15,320 bases of DNA from Stephanodiscus triporus (lineage: Eukaryota > Bacillariophyta > Thalassiosirophyceae > Thalassiosirales > Thalassiosiraceae), in assembly GCA_036939755.1 (NCBI GenBank), contig JALLAZ010000450.1:1-15320 (forward strand). The letters run 5' to 3'. Below are positions 8,070 to 14,882 of this stretch, in pieces. Every line of letters starts with the position of its first letter. Positions within the stretch are counted from its first letter, which is position 1. The notes beneath the pieces are model-generated. The model did no database searches, was not told the DNA's origin, and saw only the letters and a program-made list of their open reading frames with translations. The position numbers and the translations under genes were made by a program.

Positions 8070-9490
8070 TCAAAATGGGTTACAAAACCGTGCAGCTTCC
8101 ACGAGCATCGATGGGCAGATGGGGCGCAACATCGGATGTCTTTCGTCGAACGGTGCATCGAAAAGTTTTTGATCGCCCCCAACTCCTATCTCTCCCATCG
8201 AGTTCGACGAGGAACTGCTGCCGGTCCATAAGCGTACCAGCTCGTATATGTCACGATGGTATGTATGGTCGCCGCGCATCGGCGCCTCTAGAATGGGATC
8301 AGTGTGGCTCCAGCCTTTGTATATTCTCGTCTCGGTGGGTATATTTAGTTTTGCGAGAAGGGTTATGAATTCGATCGCCTCGGCAACTGGCACCTTTCGG
8401 GATGATTTTTGTAGTGGCGTTAGAAATATCTACATCCTACGATGTAATTGCAAGTTGTCACAATGCATGGTAATAATAGAGGGGAAACTCACAGTCTCGT
8501 CGGACGTGCCGTGAATGACGCAAAGTTTCGGAAATACGTCCTCCAAAGCGAGACCTCCCACGCTCTTTTCGCCACCCGTACGCAACAGAGAACCGTATTC
8601 CTCGTGGCATTTCATCACCAAATGATACGGACTCCATCTTTCGAAAACGTCCCCCCCATCGTCGTCGCCGTATCGATCGTCGTCGTGACCTACGCCGAAA
8701 ATTCTCCTCTGCAGGTCCTCGCCGAATCCGCGACGATGGAATACTCGTCGCATGGCGACCATATTGTGCGGACACGACGTCGACACGAACCCGCGTAGAT
8801 GACATGGCGAATAATCGGACCCCAGGCGACGACGGCTCGTCGATTCGTCCTCGCCGCCGCCGCCCCCCCCCCGCCTCCTCGCGCGCAGTAGCCAATCCAA
8901 CACCTTTGTCGTCACCACGACCGACCCGACGTGCGCCCCCGCCGACTGCCCCACGAGGACGATCCCGTTCGCGTCTCCCCCGTGCTCTCCCGCGTGGTCG
9001 AATACCCACTGCACGCACGCGTCGACGTCGCGTACCATCCCGCCCGCGTCGGCGTTCGGATAGTTCCCGTAGTCCGGCACCATCACCAACATCCCGAAGG
9101 GAACGAGGGCGCGTCCGACCAGCGCGCCCCACATCCGATGACCGATGATCCACGCTCCCCCCGTGAGGAATATCACGATCGGCTTCCCCTTCCCCCCCCC
9201 GTCCGACGACGGAGACGACCGACTGCCGTATATGTCCAGACGCCTTAGTCCCGGGCATCGGTCGCCCCCCCTCCCCCCGGAACGACGACGACGATCACAA
9301 TCGCCGCCGCGGCGGTAGCACGCGACGATCCTGTCGCCAGGTAATGCCAAAGGAAAACGACGAACGCGGGCAGGAGGAGGACGACGAAGGCCGCGAGACC
9401 GAGCAACGAACGTACGACGAGGAGGAGGAGGAGGAGGGGGGATGACGACGACGACGACGACGACGTCCGACGACGGAGGAGGTTTATCAT
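8070..9490 (-). CDS. Isoprenylcysteine-methylesterase-like alpha/beta hydrolase, with an apparent 1-base frameshift
   Basis: Exons (minus) are 9490-8493 and 8393-8070, separated by a 99-nt GT-AG intron (ACT|GTGAGT...CGAAAG|GTG). The N-terminal frame gives a Ser/Leu-rich lead and a membrane segment (about FVVLLLPAFVVFLWHYL). The rest, from RRLDIYG onward, lies in another frame, so one base appears to be missing, most simply in the GGGGGGAGGGGGG tract at 9259-9272. With one added base the protein would be about 440 aa, close to plant ICME. Family motifs are the oxyanion GGAWIIG (about 9150-9161), DYGNYP, nucleophile GQSAG (Ser codon 8943-8945), Asp in GTSDETV (about 8499-8501), His in GWSHTDP (8304-8306), and a terminal ARFCNPF resembling the plant ICME end. 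ICME removes the methyl ester from prenylated protein C-termini at ER/Golgi membranes. The substrate is inferred. Low-complexity insertions (Gly run, Asp run) interrupt the core. Confidence 0.82.
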
Positions 9491-10002
9491 CGCGCTCGCG
9501 GGTCGTAGTGGTAGTCGTCGCGGGAGGGGACGACCGACGACGTCGTCGCGTTAGTTGTAGTAGTCGCCGTTGCTCGCTCCTCCGTATACAGCCGTCGATA
9601 TTCGTTGAGGCGGGCGGGTGGTTCGGGACGCTGTCGGGACGGGGAGATTTGACGGTGGCGCGACCGTGGTATGGACATGGCGCGGTATGGACATGGCAGT
9701 TACTTTTTCATTTTTATGGTGAGAATGTTTGTTGTTGTTGCGGTGAGATGACGGACGGTGAATGAGTCCCGGTTCAGGTCTTGCCGCCATTTTCCTTCCG
9801 GCCGAGCGAAAGCCGTTAAGGGAAGAAAGAAAATAGAACGAGCCTGCCGCCCGTTCGTTGATAAACTCCCCGCCGCCGCCGCCTACCTAGAGCGAACGGG
9901 AGGGAGGAGGACGCCTGTACTTGTGGTGGTGGGAGGGGGAGGAGGGGTTTGAAGAAGAAGCGGGTGTGTGTGTTCGTTTTCCCGCCCCCCCCTTCTCCCC
10001 AG
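9491..10002. promoter_or_regulatory. Shared divergent upstream region of the methylesterase (minus) and RsmE (plus) genes
   Basis: About 512 nt lie between the two starts. The region contains GAC/GTC-rich simple sequence, a 14-bp palindrome CGACGACGTCGTCG (9535-9548) with an ACGT core, and a 14-bp direct repeat (9668-9697). It ends in a long pyrimidine tract plus CAG immediately before the RsmE ATG, which looks like a 3' splice site, so a 5' UTR or short first-exon intron is possible. Confidence 0.5.
9668..9697. repeat. 14-bp direct repeat GGTATGGACATGGC, two perfect copies
   Basis: The copies are at 9668-9681 and 9684-9697, spaced 16 bp start to start, within the divergent upstream region. 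They could be a paired protein-binding site or a small duplication. Confidence 0.85.
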
Positions 10003-10599
10003 ATGAATCTCATCCTTGTAAGTCACGCCGAGGCGTCTCGCGCCACCGCCACCGCCACCGCCACCGCCACCGCGTCGTCGTCGTCGTCGTCGTCGTCCCC
10101 GGAGGACGAGTACGCGATCGATCTACCCCCGAACGACGAGCGCGCGCGTCACATAATAGGACATCTTAACAAGGTCACGGGAGATGACGTGCACGTCGGC
10201 TTCGTCGATCCCGTAACGGGGGGGTACAAATGCAGGGCGACGGTGATGCGCGCGGACGACGGCGGCGTGAAACTCGTGCGAGTTCCCGGCACGATCGTGC
10301 AATCGACGCCGATGCCGGGAATAACTCTCATACTCGCGGCGCCGTTCCCGTCGAGGTTGCGTTACCTCTGGCCGCTGATGTCGAGCTTCGCCTACGTCAC
10401 GCGCGTGATCATCGTGAAGTCGGAATTGTCCGATGACGAATACATGAAATCGTCCGCGCTGTCGTCGTGCGTGTACGGTCCGATGATCCTAAGGGGGATG
10501 AGTCAGGGTGGACGCACACGTCCGGTGGACGTGGAAATATGCGACGCGAACGAGACGATAACGAGGGAATGGATGGAGAGATTGGGTCTGCTGGACTCG

Positions 10600-10631
<32 letters not shown>

Positions 10632-11094
10632 AGGAGGCGTAAACGAAAACGACGGGATCGCGCGTATATTCCTTGATTGCGGGAACGAGCAGGAGATGCC
10701 ACCCCCCGCCCGGAACGTCGTGCTGGAACGGTGCGGACGACGACGGTGCCACGCGGGCGGGAGAAAGGGGAGGATGCCGTCCGCAATTCTGGCGGTTGGA
10801 CCCGAGAGGGGATGGACCGACAACGAGGCCAGAGTATTCGTCGATGAATGCGGATTCGAATCGGCGACGTTGGGCGGGAGCATCCTCAGGGTCGACGCCG
10901 CGGTCGTCGTCGGGCTTGGAATCGTCAGCGCCGCCCTCGACGAATGTCATGCAATGGGGATGACGGGGGGGGGGGAATCGGACGACGCGATCGCGGGAAG
11001 GATGGAAACGTCGACGCGGAAACGGGCGCTGGAGTCGTCACCGACTTCGCACGACGACGAACCTCGGAGTCCCTTCAACGTTGAGGGCGAATAG
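10003..11094 (+). CDS. RsmE-type 16S rRNA (uracil-N3) methyltransferase, SPOUT family
   Basis: The single-exon frame gives 363 aa. It begins MNLILVSHAE, a start typical of one RsmE branch. An Ala-Thr and Ser run (about 12-32) comes from simple repeats. Next is a PUA-like N-domain with RARHIIGHLNKVTGDDVHVG (about 48-66). The middle region, ITLILAAPFPSRLRYLWPLMSS, matches the family's ITL..A.P....ER.W position. A run of ten Asp (about 200-209) follows. The SPOUT-knot signature AVGPERGWTDNEA...CGF...LGGSILRVDAAV (about 265-302) corresponds to GPEGGFs..E...GF...LG.RILR.ETA of RsmE. Bacterial RsmE makes m3U1498 in 16S rRNA, so an organellar ribosome substrate would be expected, yet no transit peptide is visible from this start. 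A splice-like CAG sits directly before the ATG. ATG at 9671, 16 codons and a donor ATG|GTGAGA at 9718/9719 would join in frame; this is only an alternative model. The C-terminal about 45 residues are poorly conserved-looking. Confidence 0.85.
10965..10975. repeat. G11 homopolymer in the RsmE coding region
   Basis: Eleven consecutive G residues encode Gly near the C-terminus, after the SPOUT signature. A length change here would alter only the tail. Confidence 0.9.
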
Positions 11095-11394
11095 GGGCTC
11101 CGTGCCGAAATTCGGACGGACTCGGTGTCAAATTACATTGTCGTTATTCTTACTATCCGCACAATTACTTTTCCGAGTTCTTCTCGTCTCAATCGTCCCG
11201 ACGAAAATCGATAGGGCGGCGGATTTTGACCGTATTATGCGAATACCATCCTCGTGTAAATAGACGTCAATTACAACACGATGCATCGTCGTTCGGGACA
11301 AAAGGCCGTTCGTCGGGCACATGCCCTTTTTATTCGTCCGATTTTTTTCCATTAAGACCCCCTCCCCCCCCAAGCCATTTATTTTTGTCCTTCT
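11095..11394. other. Convergent intergenic region between RsmE and HCF136
   Basis: These 300 nt hold the 3' ends of two convergent genes. A 12-bp palindrome ACGATGCATCGT lies at 11278-11289, and a T/C-rich tract lies next to the HCF136 stop. No coding frame or RNA gene is supported. Confidence 0.6.
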
Positions 11395-12666
11395 TCACGC
11401 ACTCTCGCCCACGTACTTCAGCAGCAATCCGCTGCTCCCGAGCGCCCAACCCATGTTACCGAACTCGGGAAAGAACTTCACGTTGTACAGATTCCCCGGG
11501 ATGTCGTTCGCGCTCTTGTCGAACGCGAAGTTCTTGCCGTTGTCCTTCGACACGTACATGGTGTTGCTCCCGCCGACGGCCCAGACCTCGTCGTCGTCCC
11601 TCCACGCGACGTCGGTGATGCCGTACCCCCCCGTCTTGATGTTCGCCTCCACGAACGGGAACTCCTCCCCCATCAGGTCGACGCCGGGGGGGGACGTCAG
11701 GAGCTTCCCCCCGTTCAGCGTCATCCACAGGCCGTTCCTGATGTCGCCGCGCACGAAGCCCATGTTCTGTATCCTGCGGGGCGTGCCGCGATTGTGCGGG
11801 ATCCAGAAGTCCTGCCCGGGCTCCCACGTGAGGAAGAAGTTCCCGCGGGACGACACGGCGAGGTACGCCCCCCTCGCGTCGCGCTGCTCGTTCACGATCG
11901 ACCCCGTGAAGTAGGACGCGCCGGAAACGCCGGAGGACGAGATGCGATTGAGAGTCGCGTCGATCGTCTCCTTGACCTGCGCCTTCCAATTCCTGCCCGC
12001 GTTCTCGGTGGTGTACACCGCCCCGGAGGACGTGATCATCTCGGCCTTGTTCGGCCCGAGGGCCAATATGCCGGTGGGATCCCCCGGCAGCTTGGGCGAG
12101 AGGGGGATGCGCTCCCAGCTCTTCCCCCCGTCCTTGGTGTGTAGGAGCAGCGTGGGCTTACCGAGCACCCACCCCTCGCCGTCCTTGAAGCTGACGACCT
12201 GGAATCGGTACGTGATCTCCTCCTCGGCGTCGAGGTTCGAGAAGGATCGGGGCTCCCACGTGTTCCCGCCGTCGTTCGTCTCGGCGAAGGATCCGCGGGC
12301 GCCCACGATGTAGCCGTGGGCGGGCGAGTCGAAGTCGACGTCGTACACCGTGTCCTCGAACGGGACCTTGACCTGCCTCCACTGCCTCGACGCCGCGGCG
12401 TTCGCGGGCTGGGGCATCGCCGCGGAGGCGGTCAGCGTCGATAGCGCGAACGCCGAGGCGGCGGCGGAAGTCGCGGAGGACGCGGACTTGACGACGAAGG
12501 AACGACGGTCCTCCTCGGCGTCGTTGGTGGTCGACGACGTCATGGAATGGGGGGAGACGCGACGACGAGCGACGGCGGCGGCGGCGCGCTGGTTATTCGG
12601 CGCGAAGGCCCAAACGTCGGCGGACGATGCCGCGAGGGCGAGGATGGCTGCCGAGAGGTGCTTCAT
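11395..12666 (-). CDS. HCF136: Photosystem II stability/assembly factor HCF136 (Ycf48), plastid thylakoid lumen
   Basis: The intronless frame gives 423 aa. Residues 1-20 are an ER-type signal ending VWA|FAP (residues 18-23), a variant of the diatom ASAFAP plastid-targeting motif. A basic, Ala/Ser-rich transit stretch follows (RRRVSPHSMTSS). Then RRSFVVKS (about 54-61) with a hydrophobic Ala-rich core and a PANA|AAS cleavage-type site (about 87-93) form a twin-arginine thylakoid lumen signal. The mature part begins RQWRQVKVPFEDTVYDVDFD and shows the repeated DGG.TW / NAGRNW / DNGKNF blade motifs of the seven-bladed Ycf48 propeller, including GYIVGARGSFAETNDGG and the terminal GWALGSSGLLLKYVG. 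HCF136 binds newly made D1 and helps assemble the PSII reaction centre. Length and targeting fit a complete, functional nuclear gene. It shares a 275-nt upstream region with the thioredoxin-like gene. Confidence 0.97.
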   Translation of the reverse strand: MKHLSAAILALAASSADVWAFAPNNQRAAAAVARRRVSPHSMTSSTTNDAEEDRRSFVVKSASSATSAAASAFALSTLTASAAMPQPANAAASRQWRQVKVPFEDTVYDVDFDSPAHGYIVGARGSFAETNDGGNTWEPRSFSNLDAEEEITYRFQVVSFKDGEGWVLGKPTLLLHTKDGGKSWERIPLSPKLPGDPTGILALGPNKAEMITSSGAVYTTENAGRNWKAQVKETIDATLNRISSSGVSGASYFTGSIVNEQRDARGAYLAVSSRGNFFLTWEPGQDFWIPHNRGTPRRIQNMGFVRGDIRNGLWMTLNGGKLLTSPPGVDLMGEEFPFVEANIKTGGYGITDVAWRDDDEVWAVGGSNTMYVSKDNGKNFAFDKSANDIPGNLYNVKFFPEFGNMGWALGSSGLLLKYVGESA

Positions 12667-12773
12667 GGCTGTTCCTTTTTTTTACACACTTCGCGTCCGG
12701 ATAAAATGATCTGGACGTGCGATGACGAAAGGGGAGTACTTCTACCTAGAGATTGATTTGGTGTTACCATTAA

Positions 12774-12791
12774 CACGTACGTACGTACGTG
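12774..12791. promoter_or_regulatory. 18-bp perfect palindrome of four ACGT cores
   Basis: CACGTACGTACGTACGTG is its own reverse complement and contains four overlapping-period ACGT cores, the tetranucleotide recognised by plant-type bZIP proteins. The outer CACGT/ACGTG resemble G-box halves. Its role is inferred. Confidence 0.65.
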
Positions 12792-12796
12792 AGTCA
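12790..12796. promoter_or_regulatory. TGAGTCA (AP-1/GCN4-type bZIP site)
   Basis: This consensus heptamer directly abuts, and overlaps by two bases, the ACGT palindrome. Confidence 0.55.
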
Positions 12797-12825
12797 GTAC
12801 GAAAAGTATCCTCCTCAGACGACTG

Positions 12826-12833
12826 TGACGTCA
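12826..12833. promoter_or_regulatory. TGACGTCA, full palindromic CRE
   Basis: This is a perfect 8-bp cAMP-response element. Half-sites TGACGT/ACGTCA are the known CO2/cAMP-responsive elements of the diatom Phaeodactylum carbonic anhydrase promoter, bound by bZIP factors. It lies 160 bp from the HCF136 ATG and 109 bp from the thioredoxin-like ATG. Confidence 0.6.
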
Positions 12834-12941
12834 GCCACAACCTGACCCCCGCCAAAATCACCTCCGCAATCAGACAGACCGCCAGGCAGGCAGAGCACAC
12901 AAAGCATTCCCCACCGACGACCTCGACCTCTCCCACAGACC

Positions 12942-13616
12942 ATGGCACGTCGACATGCCTCGATCCTACTCCTCCAACTACTCCTACTAATCCTCCCCAT
13001 CAACCGGTCCGAGTCGGCGAGGAGATCATATCCGTCCTTCTTCCCGCCCAAACGTCGAATCGACCGCCGTCATCGTCATCGTCATGGCCGTCTCCTCTGC
13101 GCGTCGCCCTCGGTCGACGACGTCGAAGCGCTATCGACGGGAGGGACGTCGTCTCGCGGCGTCATCGTTCGATCCATCCGGGGTGGGGGTGGCGGCGATG
13201 ACGACGACGATGACGAAGAAGAAGGAGTAGCAGTAGTTGAGGGGGGGGGGGGGAAGTCGTCCAACGTGCGAACGATGACCTCCCTCGCCCAAATACGAGC
13301 CGCGGTCGAATCGTCTTCCGATTCCGACGACGACGACGTGCTCGTGGTCCTCGACTTCGCCTCCAGGAATTGTCCCCCGTGCGAGATGATACGTCCGATG
13401 TACGACGAGTTGTCCGCGCATGACGTATTCGTCGATCGACGCGTGCTTTTCTTGGCCGTGAACGTGTCGGACCATCCGGACGCTGCGGCGTATTACGACG
13501 TCGACGGATGGCCGACGTTCTTGCTCTTCCGGAACGGTATCGTCGTTGACAGGGTGGTGGGAGGATCGGCCGCGAGGGAGAAATTGTACGGGATGATATC
13601 GAAGCACTCGTCGTGA
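12942..13616 (+). CDS. Thioredoxin-like protein with CPPC active site and N-terminal signal
   Basis: The intronless frame gives 224 aa. A basic start plus a Leu-rich core (residues 7-20) forms a signal peptide or anchor, followed by an Arg/His-rich stretch (about 38-50). A low-complexity linker of Gly, Asp and Glu runs (about 81-105) leads into a thioredoxin fold of about 110 residues. Visible are VLVVLDFASRNCPPCEMIRP (CPPC at 144-147), VLFLAVNVSDHPDAAAYYDV, then the cis-proline loop GWPTFLLFRNG (Pro about 191) and VVGG. The usual Trp before the first Cys is Asn, and the CGPC glycine is Pro, so redox properties probably differ from canonical thioredoxin. No clear ASAFAP motif is seen, so the compartment (secretory path or plastid) is uncertain. 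ATG at 12942 sits in a CCATGG context. A G13 run (13241-13253) in the linker keeps signal and thioredoxin parts in frame only at this length. It shares its upstream region with HCF136, which suggests but does not show co-regulation. Confidence 0.88.
   Translation: MARRHASILLLQLLLLILPINRSESARRSYPSFFPPKRRIDRRHRHRHGRLLCASPSVDDVEALSTGGTSSRGVIVRSIRGGGGGDDDDDDEEEGVAVVEGGGGKSSNVRTMTSLAQIRAAVESSSDSDDDDVLVVLDFASRNCPPCEMIRPMYDELSAHDVFVDRRVLFLAVNVSDHPDAAAYYDVDGWPTFLLFRNGIVVDRVVGGSAAREKLYGMISKHSS
13241..13253. repeat. G13 homopolymer in the thioredoxin-like coding region
   Basis: Thirteen consecutive G residues encode part of the Gly linker, between the signal and the thioredoxin domain. Any length change not divisible by three would lose the domain. 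Confidence 0.95.
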
Positions 13617-14114
13617 ATAATCGTGCAACGAGAAGGACGGTCGGTTGGAAGGCCCAGAGGGAACATTCGATTATGACAATTGATGACAAATTCGAATATT
13701 CTCGATGAATAGATGTTTTTCTGCCTTTGATATCTCCACATTCGTTAGTCGTAACCTTTTATCTCAACAGAAGCATAATGATATCTCGCATACGATGGAT
13801 TCGAAAACGACATGACGATTCAACAGGATGATACATTCTATCAATAATTATACCATGCTGCATGTTAACAACTCCTTTCGTTTGGGACCCATGTAAACAA
13901 TATCCAAAAATGATTTGTAGCTTGAGAACGAACTATTTATTTGATATCGTAACTAGAAAAGATTTGGGTTCTATTTGAATGCAACGAATAAAAGAGAAGG
14001 ATATAGAAAATAGAATACGTGCTTCCGTGTCCCCTCACTCCCATGTAGATTCTGTCCATTGACCACCATGCATGCTCATCACTTTACGCCGTCTACAGCG
14101 GCGTCAAATTATGA
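13617..14114. other. Gene-free stretch right of the gene block
   Basis: This is A/T-richer DNA with many short ATA and AAT strings. It holds the 3' flank of the thioredoxin-like gene. An AATAAA hexamer lies near 13986, about 370 nt past the stop, too far to assign. No exon or RNA gene is supported. Confidence 0.55.
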
Positions 14115-14882
14115 GTAGTTCTTGGTGATTCTCTCTTGCACCACTCTTATGCAGTGGAAGCCCACGCGGAACACGACCCAGTCCCCCGCCCTGTCTGCCA
14201 GGTGCAGCGATGCTCGACCGGCTGCGATGAGGCATCGCCCAAGTCATCTAAGATGAGCACCAGCATCAGCCCAAGTGAAATTCCTTCAAAAAGCCACACT
14301 TGTGGGGTTGCGGTTGCCATTCCTGACTCTAGAGCAACAGTTGATTTTGTCAATCAACGAGTCACCCTGCCACTGACCCTAGACATGACCCACACACTTA
14401 TGGCTGACAAGATTATTAATCTGAAGGCTCCTAATGGGAAGGTATTGAATTTGTTCAATAGACACGGAGGTAGTGGACACAACTTGGTGACTACCATCGT
14501 GAGCTCCTCTTTTACTACACCCTTTCCTTCAGGTTCAAGTGGTCCTCCTCCATTTACCAGAACCTATCGGACGAATCAAGTTTGTTTATTTCATGGTGTT
14601 GTGGCTGAGTGCCCTCCCATGTAAAGTGGAATCTCAAGTACTCCTTTCTGCCCTGAGAACTCCTTATGTGTTGGCGATTGGATTATAAAAATCACTGCCG
14701 GGTTCTTCCTGGCACATACTGTGAGGTCCACAATGAACCTGTGCCTACAACACGATGATGCCACGGACGCACAAGTGCAATGCTCTCGGTCCTACAGGGA
14801 GTCTGCAAGGGAGCCTGAAATTCTACTGCCTCACGACTGGGTGGGTGCTGAAATGTCGATTTTTTACCCCCATACCCATGCC
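14115..14882 (+). pseudogene. P-domain (proprotein-convertase type) relic with an in-frame stop
   Basis: One plus-strand frame is open from 14115 to a TAA at 14622-14624, then continues open to a TAG at 14880-14882. After a Cys-bearing, Ser-rich lead (SPKSSKM...SPSEIPSKSHTCG) comes a recognisable P (Homo B) domain, about 14307-14745. It shows VAIPDSRATVDFVNQRVTLPL, then LDMTHT, INLKAPNGKVLNLFNRHGGSGHNL, PFTRTYR, and past the stop CVGDWIIKIT and a weak TVRSTMNL. These follow the family order DG..V.S...V, L.ITHT...DL.I.L.SP.GT...L..R.GG.GDN, F.GTYRP, NG.W.L.V.D, GTL.SW.L. The stop interrupts the last third of the domain and there is no convincing start codon. It is a decayed gene fragment, or an exon set I cannot resolve. 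It resembles the minus-strand fragment at 1001-1400. Confidence 0.6.

Larger units (their letters stand above)
12667..12941. promoter_or_regulatory. Compact divergent promoter between HCF136 and the thioredoxin-like gene
   Basis: Only 275 nt separate the two start codons. A 60-bp core (12774-12833) holds three candidate bZIP sites, listed separately. The remainder is C-rich toward the thioredoxin start, with CCATGG around its ATG, and carries a T run next to the HCF136 start. Confidence 0.7.

Noticed and set aside
8458..9258. Long minus-strand ORF (266 codons) within the methylesterase gene
   Set aside because: The translation is almost wholly Arg/Gly/Ser in a second frame of the real gene; the catalytic motifs are all in the other frame.
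9671..9718. Short first exon for the RsmE gene (16 codons then ATG|GTGAGA)
   Set aside because: It joins in frame with the CAG before 10003, but the encoded peptide is not a convincing targeting sequence and the conserved RsmE start MNLIL is already at 10003; kept only as an alternative in that entry.
11456..11989. Arg-rich ORF of 177 codons inside HCF136
   Set aside because: It is the off-frame reading of the HCF136 sequence on the same strand; HCF136 motifs occupy the other frame along its full length.
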